This document shows, piece by piece, positions 47,801-58,390 of a DNA stretch of 64,000 nucleotides; within the stretch, counting starts at the first letter, position 1, and each line of letters starts with the position of its first letter. A program made the translations under genes and the position numbers. Under the pieces are notes generated by a model. It ran no database searches and was not told the DNA's origin. It worked only from the letters and a program-made list of their open reading frames with translations. The stretch lies in contig BDSL01000027.1 in NCBI GenBank assembly GCA_003116995.1, positions 434,001 through 498,000 of the forward strand, read 5' to 3'. Source of the stretch: Yamagishiella unicocca (taxonomy: Eukaryota; Chlorophyta; Chlorophyceae; Chlamydomonadales; Volvocaceae).

Positions 47801-50800
47801 GAGGTTTAGTGCCATCTATTTGGCTTGGGGCGGGGTTGAACAGGGGGCTTGCAGGAGGTGGTGTAGTGCCCTCTGTTTGGCTTGGGGCGGGGTTGAACGG
47901 GGGGCTTGCAGGAGGTGGTGTAGTGCCCTCTATTTGGCTTGGGGCGGGGTTGAACGGGGGGCTTGCAGGAGGTGGTGTAGTGCCCTCTACTTGGCTTGGG
48001 GCGGGGTTGAATGGGGGGCTCGGGCTCGGCTGCTCATCCATATCGGGCTCGCTTGGCGCGGGGGATGGGGTCAGGGGCGACGGCCATGGTGGCGGTGGCT
48101 GCTGCGGTGGTGGTGGTGGTGGCGGTAGCAGTGGTGGCAGTGGCGACGGTAGTGGTGGCGGCGCACCCAATGGCGCGTCTGGAGGAGGCTGCTGCGGTGG
48201 TCGTGGGTACGGAGTCGGTGACGGCATTGGCGACGGCATCGGTGCAGGCATTGGTGATGGCATCGGTGAAGGCATTGGTGAAGGCATCGGCGAAGGCATC
48301 GGCGAAGGCATCGGTGAAGGCATCGGCGAAGGCATCGGTGAAGGCATCGGCGAAGGCATCGGCGAAGGCATCGGTGATGGAGGCGGCGGCCGTGGTGGTG
48401 GAAACGGAACATTGCACGCCTGGTCGCATGAAAGAGTGACGGGAATATAAGCGCAGCCTCCGCCTTCCGAGTTGACGACCGACACGGCAGTCCCTGCCCA
48501 CAGGACGGCTAAGTCTTCGTCATTTCTGGAGCAGGCCTGTTCGTGGGTTGTGCAAGGCATGGGATGCAAACGGCGGGGCAGCGAGCTTGGATGGGTGAGT
48601 GCGGAGCACAGGGCCCTGACGCGGGTATGCAGCATTCCTGAGCTATTCCGGAGGGGCATAACTCCATTCCATAGTATTTGGGCACTACTACCCCGTGCAC
48701 TCTTTATAGCCTCGTCAAGTGAGAAGTTTCGTCGACAACAGGGCCGGAATGGGCCATCGGCTGAGGTGTTGCCAGTGCAAAGGCTGAGGCTGACAGGATA
48801 TGCGGGAACCTAACCCCTGATCGAGGCCAGCCATCATGACCATCACATCCTTCGATAAGGACCCCCTTGACATCCACCACCAAACGTTCCATGGACTAAT
48901 CCTAATCAGGGTCCGCCACCACTCCATTCCCGCCCCACGGGCTCCCTCACTACGCCTCACCTCTGTCTGGGTACCAAGCGCAAGCCAAATGTTGAGTGAC
49001 ACTGCGGGTAAAGCAGCAAGGTGGGCAGGGCGTCTCAGACATGGTACGTTGGGTAATCCACCGTGTCAATGCGGCACTGCATGTGTGACTTTCCAACTTA
49101 CATTGCATGTAGTACTAACTGTACCAATTGCATGTGTGGGTTGGAAGAACAATGGTGTTTCACCAATGGTGCGGGTCTGCAGGGCGCTTTTGGCGTTCAT
49201 GACATCATGACATCACGACCGTCCGGGGCGTCCGCGACTGGGTAGAGGTACAAGAAGGGGCTGGGGGAAGCCAAAGCAAAAGCTGATGCATGCCCATCCC
49301 TGTATGTATATACGAGCACACAAGATGATGACTCACCCGACCGAGGTACGCTGGTCACGGTGCACTGCAGCAGGCCGGACACGTCCACCAGCATCCGTGC
49401 GCTGCGGCTATCACAACCGAGTGTCGTACGGTAACCGCTCTCCGACTCGCCAAGGCTCCAGGGAGAGGGGCAGTACCAAGGCTGCTCGCTGCCCGGCTCT
49501 TGCATCAACACATCCAGACCGACGCTGCCGCCGATCGACGAGAACCACCTGGACTCCACCAGTGACACGTCCAAGCTGATAGCGGTCGCATTGTACGGCC
49601 GTACGGTGACGTTGCCGTTCTCGCTCAGGTACCCATTCCTGTACAACTTGCCCGTACGTACGGCGACATGCAGGCAGCCCGGAGCGGGCGCCGGAGGCGG
49701 CTGTGGCGGCGGGGGGCGAGGCGGGCTCCGTGGCAGTCTCGGAGGGGGCCGAGGCGACGGCGGCGCGGGTGGCGGCGAGGGGGGCGGCGGCAGCAAGGGG
49801 GGGATCTGTGGGGCGGGTGGTGGACCCGGAGGGGTCGGGGGCCGTGAAGGTGGAGTGGTCGGAGCAGGGCTTGTGGGAGGCAGGACGGGCAGTTGTGGGG
49901 ACTGGGGCGGGGGCGGAGGCGGCGGTGGGGGAGGTGGTGGTGGTGGTGGCGGGGTGGAGGGCGCCTCTCCCGGGTCGCTGGGCGGCTTGGGCGGCGGGCG
50001 CGGGGCCCGTGGCGGAGGCGGCGGGTGGCGTGGTGAACGCGGCGGACTCGGTGGCGGGGATGGGGGCCGCGGTGGTGGGCTTGGTGGCACAGGTGGCGCC
50101 GGGGGCGGGAAAGGCGGAGTAGGCTGCGGGGACGGAGGCGGGCGCGGGGGAGGGTTCGGTCTCCGGGGCTTGCGGGGCGGTGAGGGAGGGCTGGGCGGCG
50201 GCGAGGGCGGAGGACTGTGAGCTGGAGGGGCCGGCGACGGCGGCGATGGAGGCGGCGAAGGCGCGAGTGGCGGCGCGGGAGGCGACGGCGGCGAGGGGGG
50301 AGAGGCGGGCGGCAGCGGCGGCGAGGGGCTGCATGGACAAGAAGATAGGGAGCAGGTCCAGAACGGGTGCCATCTGTAACGGGGTGAAGAGGCCATGCAA
50401 CTACACGCAAGGCTTGGAAAACGTGGACCTAGGGTTTTAGGGTTTTAGGGTTTTAGGGCCCGAGCGAGAAGGATCACAAACTTGCACGCGTAAAAATGTT
50501 CTGACAGGCGGCCTATCGAACTGACAAGCCAGCTGCAAGGCAGGTTCGATCCCGACTCACTACGAAGGAACCGGTGACGGCGGCCGCATCTCCTCGCCCT
50601 CAGGCCAGTACGGCGGCGGTGGACTCGGCGTTGGCGGCGCCGGTGGCTCAGGGGGATAGGGTGGCGGCGGGTTGAATGGTGGTGGGGCGACGGGCGGAAT
50701 GGGGCTGTGCGGCGGCCCCGGCGAGGACGGTGTTGGTGAGGGGGGAACCGGTGCATGCGGCGCAGGCGAGGGCGGCGCGGGTGACGGCGGCGCAGGTGAG

Positions 50801-53800
50801 GGCGGCAGCGGCGGGGGCGCCGGCGACGGTGTCGGCAACGGTGGTGACGGCGGTGATGGCCTAGGACTGGGCGGGAAGGGGCTGGGCGGTTTGGCAGGGC
50901 ACTTGAATCCGGACGTGTCCGGTCGCGGTACCCTCAGGGACCAGAGGCACTCGTTGACCTGGTCGCCCTGGCCGCAGCCCGCCAAGACGTTGTTCACTAT
51001 GCGAGGACCCTGTACGACACGAAAAGTACGAGCGGCGGGACGAGCAGCACGTTGGATAAGGGAGTGCACTGGCCGCCTGGGAGAGAGCCGCGGCAGGAGC
51101 AGTTGCTTCGCCACACGGTTTTTAGGTCCGCGACTTAATCGTTCAAAGCACGACCCCCCTAGGAGCCTGGCCCGCCTAGATCGGATCTTTCCCTCCCTCC
51201 CGTCTCCCACCTGGCAGGTGGCGCTGATGCCGTTGATGACAACACTCAGGGGTGGCGAGGAGGGCGCTGCGTTGGGACACAGCCCACAGGGAGGAGGGCA
51301 ATGGGAGCGGTGGGGTTGGTGGGTCGTTGCGGAGCGAGGATGTAGCGAAGAGCCCGCGCCGTACGCCTCCACCATGTCGACGACGAGTGCAAGGTGGCGC
51401 TTAAGCTCTCGCTTTGATGTTATAAAAAGTGCCGATAAAGTGGTGCTTCTCCGCCTAATCCACAACGCGGATGGCCCTGATATTCATTCAGGCAGAACCC
51501 GAAGCACCCTTGACTGGAAAAAGTCAGAAAGGAGGACCAAAGCAATGCTTTCCGGCTGTCACACCACCAGCGGCAGCAGCAGCGGCAGCAGCAGCGGCAG
51601 CAAGGGCGGCGCGGACTCACAGGGCAAACAGGAGCCGGTGCCGTCCTTGACGGTGAAGCTGACAGACGTGCTGCTCTCCGAGCTGCTCCAGCGCGCCCAC
51701 TGGCAGTAGCGATCTGCAACCCGTCGTAAGACGTCCAGCCAGGAGGGCGGGGACAATATACTAGTTGGTGGTTCGGATCACCTCACGTTATTGCCACAAG
51801 TAACAAAGATGTGGAAACAAAGGTGTGGCAACAAAGGTGTAGCGCGCTGCTCGTGTGAATCGCCGAGGAAGGGGAAGCCGCTTGGAACACGAAGCAGCAT
51901 GGAAGAATGGTAACCTCAACACCCCTTGTTGAGGAAAGCCAGCGAGCGACGGCCGCCTTCCGCCTCCATAATGTAAGACCAACTTACTGCTGCTGTTGTA
52001 CTGCCAGGTGCTCTCCTTGGCCGTATCGGCAAACGCCGGCGTGCCGCCGCTGGCGGTGATGATGGACATGAACTGATCGCCCGAGCAGACGTGGCTTATG
52101 GTGTCGCTGATGGCCTTGCCACAATTGCGCGCATTTGACCAAAACAAACACACCTGTGGCGCCGGGCGCGATGGAGAGTGAACGAGTGAAACCATGGTAG
52201 GTAAATACGCCACACCACGGCCGGAGGGCAACCCCTATCCTAGCGAGAGGTCAAAGAGGCCAAAGTATGGCCAGGGTCAAGTACGGAACCCACCTGGCAG
52301 TATGTGTACGACACGCCTGACACCATGACGCCGTAGTTACAGCCGTCGGTGTAGTAGATGTCCAGGCATGCCTGGGGTGCGGCGGGACCGGGATTGGAGG
52401 CGGGGCTTGGAAGGGATGGGTGGGGCTCGCGAGGGGTGGGTGGGGATGCAAGTGATGGGAGGAAAGGTGATCAAGGGGAAAGGGGGCCTCAGCTGCGCTG
52501 CTCTGCCATTTGGTCCGAGGTGTGGCCCCACGGCAGGTTGTTTTGGGTCGCCTTGCGCCACCGGGGCCTGGGGAAACGCACAGATGCTCTTCGAGCCCTT
52601 TCAGCAATATGTTACAAAGCGCAAATTGCGCTCCTCAGGAGCAATCCCCGTTACCAGGTGAGGAATACCTTCGGGACACGCACCAGGTCACACACTCACC
52701 GCCTGATCCGAGCAAGTAACTGCGGGTCCTGGGTCGATGTCCTTCAGGGGGATCGAGGTGGTGTTGCCAGGATCCGAGTGTAGGCATCCGGAAGAGGGCG
52801 GGCTTGGAGGAGGCGCAGGGGCTGGCGAAGGCGGGCGGGGCGCCGGCGACGGCGGTGCCGGTGACGGTGGGCTGGGCGACGGCGGCGCCGGTGATGGCGG
52901 CGCCGGCGACGGCGGCGCCGGCGATGGCGGCGACGGCGACGGCGGATTGGGCGACGGCGGCGCTGGCGACGGCGGAGTGGGCGACGGCGGGCTGGGCGGT
53001 GGCGGCGGCGGCGCCGGTGGGCTGGGCGGCGGTGGCGGCGGCGACTGGATCGGGGTGTACTCGAACTCGAATTGCATCTGTGTGGGGCCGACAACAACGT
53101 TCGATGTGGCGGGTAGTTGGCGACGGCGGCGATGAAGGCCATGGGAGCCAATTCCGTCATAGCTAAGCATAGTGGGATAAGAATGAGGGACGCACCCCAG
53201 AGAGCCCAGGAGAGCCAGCGTCCCCTGTTGCAACGGCCAGTCCTTCACCAGGCGTTCCGCACTGTCGTTTCCACGCGTCATAAGCCGTGTGGCGCTCCTA
53301 GCGGCATCAGCGGCAGCGAAGAGGAACATGGCGTACCTCCCCATACATTCTTCCACCATCACCCGTCCAGTCGTCCATATCCGCCCACCCATCCGTCCAC
53401 CCATCCGCCCACCCATCCATCCACCCATCCGTCCACCCATCCATCCAGCCCCACGAACTGGACCGGCCCATGCCTCGTGGAGGCTACACCAGGTGGGCCC
53501 TTCCTCCCGCTCGGCGCAGAGCTTACCTGCGTGCTGGCAGTGGCGTCGTCGTTGACGCTGCAGGTGGCGGGGCCGTACTCCGTCGTGGGGTCCGACTATG
53601 TGGAGGGGAGAGCGCATTGACAAGGAGCGACCACGGCGTCACCAGCGGCAACAGTCGGGCGGTAGCGAAGAGAACAGTCGGGAGGGGGAGGGGAGGCCAG
53701 GACATACTAGAACATTCGCTGCTTGCCGTCCTCCAGCCGCAGCTTGAACGCATTCTCTACTGCACGCTTCGGCTACTGAATTTGACGAAGGTAGAAATCT

Positions 53801-56800
53801 GCGTTTGATTTGACAAATATTATTAAGGCGACACTTTGTCGGATTGGACAGAAATTCGAGGCTAGCGAAGGGACAGGAGCGCCGTCAGTATAGCAAACGC
53901 TGTTCAACGCCGCGCGCAGCCCGCGCAGCCCGCGCAGCGCGGCCTCTGCGCCGACATCGCTTCGGTCCCCTGTTTTTTGCCCTTTCATTCGCGAAGCCGA
54001 TCCGAACGGCGCCGGACCCATGTGTTGTGGTATAAAGTTGCTGTCTACGCGATGATGAGCCGACCGGGCGCGCAACCTGCCAAGCCCGCCGTCCTCATCC
54101 CGCACCTGGTATGTCTCCCCCATAAATGCTATGGCGGCTGTGTACGTGAGCGGCTCGCAGCCATCGTCGCCTGGCAGGGAGGCGTTCGGTGCCTTGGCCT
54201 GGACTGAGAATGACGCGCAGCTGACGAAGTGGGAGCCTGCGGAGATGTGTCGGATAGGGGTAGGGGAAAAACGGAGAATCGACATTGGATGGGAGCAATG
54301 ACTTGGTTGGAGAAGGGGAGGGGCTGGGAGGAGGGGTTCGCGAGCTCGCGGCTTGCAGCGGTGCAAGGTGCTAGGGTGGTGCCTGCCACACCGGGTATCA
54401 GAGGCGATGTTTGTGGGTGCAAATCGGACATGTCGACGGCGATGTTTGCGGATGCAAGTCGGGCATGCTGCCGCACGACTCGGATGCGCCGATCAGACAC
54501 CGGAAACCAACCACTTCGCATGCTCCGCCTAAAACCCTAAAACCCAGCGCATGTGTTGTACCTCCCAGCGCATTCTACCCAGCGCGTCCTGCGTTGCTGG
54601 ACTCTTGGATCCCGTTAGGATCCATTCGCCCGAACCAACCCACCCGAATCCGTTATGTTGATCCAACGGTGCCATGAGGTACCGTTAGGATGCCCCAGCG
54701 ACAGCCGAACTGCAGCGCCGGACCGCTCCGGATCCACAACCGCCAGCCAGGGGCAGTCCAGCCGGAGGGTTACGGTCAGCACACCGTCCGTCTGTGAAGG
54801 GGTAGTGAGGGGTGACACGTCAGCAGCAGTAGCGGGAAGCAGGCTTAGAACTTGGGGGATGGGTGGGCATTTGGCAGATAAACCGTTAGTTACATGCTCA
54901 TGTTCCTTTCGCTTGCGGCGGACCAAACAGCGGCCCGATCCCCATCACTCTACTCACAAACGCGGCTGATGCCCCCAATCGTACGCTGCCCACACCATCA
55001 AACCCTCCCAGACCCGCTGAACCCCGCACTGCCGCTGCTGCGTTTGGCACGTGGAACTGTACGGCCCACCTACCTGCATGAAGATGTACATCTGCCCAAC
55101 GTCGTACAGCCTGGTTCCAGGTGGCTCCGCCGTAGCGACCACCACTTTGAGCTCCATCATGCCCACATTGGCCGGTCGCACCTAGCAACGCACGACAGCG
55201 TACAGAACCAAACGGGTTCACGATGTGCTCTGACGTGTGCTCTGACGAAAATGCTGAGGGCTCTGACCCGTCATCGGTCGATGTCTGGCCGAACTAGTAC
55301 AGCACCAAAAGAGTCGTTCCACCAACCGCAGTCCCAGTCCCTCCGCGCCCCCCACCTCATCGCCACAGATGCTCTCATCGTCCACATTGCCGTAGTAATA
55401 GTATCTACGGGTCACGGGTAATACAGTGGGTGAATGGGGGTTAACGGGCCGGACGGCGACGGGGGAAGGAGATACCTGTATTGTATTCTGAGCATATCCC
55501 TCCGCATGATTTGCGACCCTAGCGCCCAACAACGCTGCGCTTGTGGCGCCCAACGGCACTGCAGCTGTAAACGCCGCGTCTACCTCCGCCAGACACGTGA
55601 TAGCTGCGAGGAAATCCTAAACTCCTAGCCCCACCTTCCTCATGTGGTGATTGGGTCCGTACCATAATACTCTTGCCCACACCGACCCCCTTCCTCTCAT
55701 CCCCATTCTCGCGGGAGCCGGCATGGGCCCGGAGCAGCACAGCACAGCACAGCACAGCACAGCACAGCACAGCACAGCACAGCACAGCACAGCACAGCAC
55801 AGCACAGCACAGCACAGCACAGCACAGCACAGCACAGCACAGCACAGCACAGCACAGCACAGCACAGCACAGCACAGCACAGCACAGCACAGCACAGCAC
55901 AGCACAGCACAGCACAGCACAGCACAGCACAGCACAGCACAGCACAGCACAGCACAGCACAGCACAGCACAGCACAGCACAGCACAGCACAGCACAGCAC
56001 AGCACAGCACAGCACAGCACAGCACAGCACAGCACAGCACAGCACAGCACAGCACAGCACAGCACAGCACAGCACAGCACAGCACAGCACAGCACAGCAC
56101 AGCACAGCACAGCACATCGCTACCATCACAGACCAGCACATCGCGATCCTCACAGACCAGCACATCGCGACCATCACAGACCAGCACATCGCGACCATCA
56201 CAGACCAGCGCCCATCTAACTTACGGCATGCGGCATTTCGAGTCGTCCTGCCCGTACATGTCATCGGTCTGCGGGCGAGGCAGGGGTTTCCTCCGTGACG
56301 ATGTGGAGGGCTCGTCCAAACCATGCTTGTCCCGAAGGGCCGAAAGCCGGATGGGATGCTGCTGCTGCCTCCTCTGCAACTCTCGCATTCTGTTCCGGCA
56401 CTATGGCACCATTTGCGTCACTATGGCACCATTTGCGGCACTATGGCACCATTTGCGGCACTATGGCACCATTCGCGGCACTATGGCACCATTTGAGGCA
56501 CTATGGCACCATTTGCGGCACTATGGCACCATTTGCGGCACTATGGCACCATTTGCGGCACTATGGCACCATTTGCGGCACTGTGGCACCATTTGCGGCA
56601 CTATGGCACCATTTCCGCTGTGAGGTGCTTGCATGCAGGCCTTCGGCGCCACAGGTCGAGGCGCCGAAGGCGTCGTCCCCATGATCAGCCCATCGGCTGC
56701 GTCTGATTACCTTCTCCCTGAACCCATATCCCTCCCCCACTGGCGTGCAAAGCCCAACGGCGTTCTACCCTTATCAGCACCCTGAGCGTTGGGGGGGCCA

Positions 56801-57287
56801 CCTGCTTTTGACGGTAGCTCACCGCTCCCTCCCAGGAATAACACAATGGAGCCAAACCCACCGCGCATGGGTTTTCTTGGTAGAGCGACTCGCAGGGGAA
56901 GCAGCGCCCCGAGGGCGAGGTCAGGCAGTACGAGTATCCGTCGTTCACTCCCAGTTGCCGGCGGGATGATCGGCGGTCGTGCTCCTGACCCCTCCCTGTG
57001 TGGCTGATGCTGTCCACCCCCAGTGGCGGCTCACGAGCGACTGCTGCTGTTTGGCCGCTCGCCGGGTTTTGCTCATACTGTGCGGCCTTTCGTCGATGAA
57101 TTTGGGTGTGTAAGCTGAGCAGTCTGGTTTCAGAGGCACCCAGAGCGTCCGCATTCTGCAGGCTGGCCCATAACCTGGCTGGTCCCTGTTGCGCGCTTTC
57201 CGCCCATGCTAGCGCACGGGCTGAGTGACTCAATAGCACATAACCGACAAGTATTACTAGCCAGTGGCGCTTGCCGCCCTCCTCCAT
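35805..57287 (-). CDS. Giant modular Pro-rich (HRGP) single-pass membrane protein, 24-exon model
   Basis: Exons: 57287-56802, 55616-55476, 55181-55074, 54791-54644, 54236-54106, 53595-53527, 53297-53196, 53077-52700, 52371-52294, 52153-51988, 51713-51621, 51266-51211, 51009-50564, 50373-49337, 49001-48961, 48536-42210, 42001-41963, 41607-41473, 41245-40949, 40801-39368, 38959-38831, 38577-37075, 36693-36466 and 35996-35805. All 23 joints keep phase, giving 4,587 aa. Residues 1-30 are a leader ([20 protein letters not shown]). Residues 30-1160 hold Cys-rich modules ending in motifs such as GVSYTYCQ and GISATCQ, joined by PPSPxPP linkers. Residues 1161-3269 are the Pro shaft. Two SEA-like modules and a membrane span ([20 protein letters not shown], about 3400-3420) follow, then an Ala-rich tail of about 1,160 aa. 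Exons 53297-53196 and 49001-48961 and the 50564 donor (GTAGTG) are the weak links. Two genes split near 48.6 kb is the main alternative. Confidence 0.6.
37200..37700 (-). repeat. Five cytoplasmic-tail protein repeats around FNRP
   Basis: Within the exon 38577-37075 five related segments are separated by Ala-rich spacers: [12 protein letters not shown] (about 37700), [13 protein letters not shown] (about 37580), [12 protein letters not shown] (about 37470), [12 protein letters not shown] (about 37350) and [12 protein letters not shown] (about 37240). Each continues into a Gly-rich stretch, usually with Asp. They lie on the cytoplasmic side of the membrane span. Confidence 0.8.
42830..47090 (-). 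repeat. Coding minisatellite: 13-residue [13 protein letters not shown] shaft repeat
   Basis: About 4.2 kb of 39-bp units encode [13 protein letters not shown], roughly 100 copies with scattered changes (A, R, I or N in place of T; occasional shortened units). The plus strand is correspondingly G-rich. In algal HRGPs such Pro is hydroxylated and glycosylated and forms a stiff polyproline-II rod; that is established for volvocine wall and adhesion proteins and inferred here. Confidence 0.95.
47215..48030 (-). repeat. Coding minisatellite: 14 copies of a 19-residue unit
   Basis: Fourteen 57-bp units encode variants of [19 protein letters not shown]; one unit is shortened ([11 protein letters not shown]). 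It adjoins the 13-residue shaft repeat on its N-terminal side. Confidence 0.95.
48210..48390 (-). repeat. Coding minisatellite SPMP
   Basis: About thirteen 12-bp units encode SPMP, with one APMP and one SPTP variant. They begin the Pro-rich shaft right after the Cys-containing stretch [16 protein letters not shown]. Confidence 0.95.
50431..50458 (+). repeat. Interstitial telomeric repeat in HRGP intron
   Basis: AGGG followed by three perfect TTTTAGGG units. It lies in the intron 50563-50374 of the HRGP gene, about 60 bp upstream of the splice acceptor on the minus strand. Confidence 0.9.
53349..53456 (+). repeat. CCATC/CCACC-type microsatellite in HRGP intron
   Basis: An imperfect run of CCCATCCA, CCCATCCG and CCACCCAT units lies between the HRGP exons 53595-53527 and 53297-53196. 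Confidence 0.8.
54529..54545 (-). repeat. Short interstitial telomeric repeat
   Basis: CCTAAAACCCTAAAACCC-type sequence, two units of the telomere repeat in the opposite orientation to the one at 50431, again inside an intron of the HRGP gene (54643-54237). Confidence 0.7.
55736..56115 (+). repeat. Perfect pentanucleotide array (AGCAC)76
   Basis: 380 bp of AGCAC without a single interruption, in the first intron of the HRGP model (between exons ending at 56802 and starting at 55616). All six frames stay open through it, giving CAVLC- and QHSTA-type artefact ORFs. Confidence 0.98.
56111..56207 (+). repeat. Four 24-bp tandem units next to the AGCAC array
   Basis: Four copies of AGCACATCGCGACCATCACA plus GACC, the first two with one or two changes. 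The unit begins with AGCAC, so it may have grown out of the edge of the pentamer array. Confidence 0.9.
56399..56620 (+). repeat. 20-bp minisatellite, 11 copies
   Basis: Eleven units of CACTATGGCACCATTTGCGG with scattered single-base changes, inside the first intron of the HRGP model. A perfect 12-bp hairpin (GCCTTCGGCGCC with its complement, loop of 9) follows at about 56639-56671. Confidence 0.95.
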
Positions 57288-57344
57288 CACACTTATCGCC
57301 CCAGCCCGCAACATTAGCTCATCCACTGCTCTGCTCTGAGACAT

Positions 57345-58017
57345 TGTTCGGCAACGAGACCAACAGGTTCCATTCTATAAATGCAACGGAGGATAACCAA
57401 AAAAGACACAGGTAACAGCCTTCGGGAAGGCAAGCGGTGGCCGAGAGGAAGTCGAGAGGTTCAACTCAGAGTCAAAACAGGGATTCTTAGGGCAACCAAT
57501 TAGGAGAGGAGGATCTAGACTTTGTACAATAGGAGGAAATTTTAGCTGGGTAGGCTTGCGGCCTTTCCTTTCTTTCGGTTTCGTACTGCACCCTAACTAG
57601 CCTCCGACAGAGGCCGTCTTTGGTCTGTGCCAATCGATGCGAGTACAAAATAATTCAATACCGGTACTCGATATCTGCTGTAGGTATAAATCTTCTGTTT
57701 TGTAAGTTCTGTTGGTGCCTTGGATGAAGGAGTCTTCAGGCTCAGGACGCCCAGCAACCGTTTCCGCCAACAACATTGATCGCTCCCAGATGTCACCTCA
57801 CGACGTATGTGCTTACCCCAAGGATTCAATGCGGTAGCTGAAATTCCGCACCGAGCAGGTCACACATTTGCCCGTGGGTCGGACATGGGAACGCGCAACG
57901 ACGCCGACGAAGCTGGGCAAGGTCAAATCTCCAAGCCATACATGCATACCACGTTCCTTGCTTAACAACCTGCAAGCATAACTCTACGAGGCTGTACGCA
58001 GGCCAGCTCCTTAAGCA
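57345..58017. other. Upstream region of the HRGP gene
   Basis: No ORF of interest. It is the presumed promoter region of the minus-strand HRGP gene (start Met 57287; an in-frame Met also at 57344). I see no convincing TATA box in the right orientation. Confidence 0.4.
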
Positions 58018-58345
58018 GAATGCGAGTATTACAAGGGAGCCAGAACCAGACCATTGTAGCGAGATTTGCCCCATCCGAGACCGTATGAAACTACCGCCGA
58101 TGCCGACTTTAGACTATGGTACACGGGTCCGACGAGCAGCACAGACGGACCGGCTGGCCGCTTGGCCGAATGCAGAACGGACACCCCTAAAAGGCAAAAA
58201 TACAAGCGAGCGTGGGAGAGCTGCGCGGAGGATGCTCGTCATGACATTCCCTGCTAAAAAAAGCCGAGATCGTATGTGGAGAGGGCCGGGACCGTATAAT
58301 GTACTGCCGTCGCCGATTTCGTGGGAGGTGCCGCGGAAGTAAATC
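58018..58345 (-). mobile_element. SINE-like element: LINE head fused directly to LINE tail
   Basis: Read on the minus strand, 58345-58052 is the LINE head (AGCAGGGAATGTCATGACG ... CATCGGCGGTAGTTTCATAC ... CTCGCTACAATGG). Right after it, 58051-58018 is the LINE 3' end (GGCTCCCTTGTAATACTCGC ...), followed by CTTAA as in the full LINE at 19461. The whole coding part is absent. Such head-plus-tail derivatives can be mobilised in trans by the parent LINE. No perfect target duplication was identified. Confidence 0.75.
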
Positions 58346-58390
58346 GCTACATGAACATAAAGCGAAGGAGAGACCTTAAAGTCCTTAAAG

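Noticed and set aside
42481..48450. Two very long plus-strand ORFs (700 and 965 codons) rich in GGDGGLGG
   Set aside because: They are the antisense of the Pro-rich shaft exon; the repeat has no stop in that frame, so openness is a by-product.
49105..49181. Minus-strand stretch ending in VSTTCN|GTAAGT as an HRGP exon
   Set aside because: The splice sites are good and it resembles the other Cys modules, but including it breaks the phase with both neighbours; it may be an alternative exon.
50535..50560. Isolated B-box-like GGTTCGATCCCGACTC
   Set aside because: No A box, no acceptor stem and no tail; probably chance or a very old SINE scrap.
53707..53770. Minus-strand stretch reading [16 protein letters not shown] as an HRGP exon
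   Set aside because: Entering it in the required phase meets TAG at once, and skipping it joins exons 54236-54106 and 53595-53527 in phase.
56399..56620. CRISPR-like direct repeats
   Set aside because: Units are contiguous without spacers and the genome is eukaryotic; it is a minisatellite.
55617..56623. ORFs in all frames across the AGCAC array
   Set aside because: A pentamer repeat without stops is open in every frame; no start context or splice evidence supports translation.
57371..57385. CTATAAATG as TATA box of the HRGP gene
   Set aside because: It is in TATA orientation on the plus strand, while the gene reads on the minus strand.
57425..57475. tRNA-like A and B boxes (GGTGGCCGAGAGG, GAGGTTCAACTC)
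   Set aside because: The boxes are only about 20 bp apart, too close for a tRNA, and no cloverleaf can be drawn.
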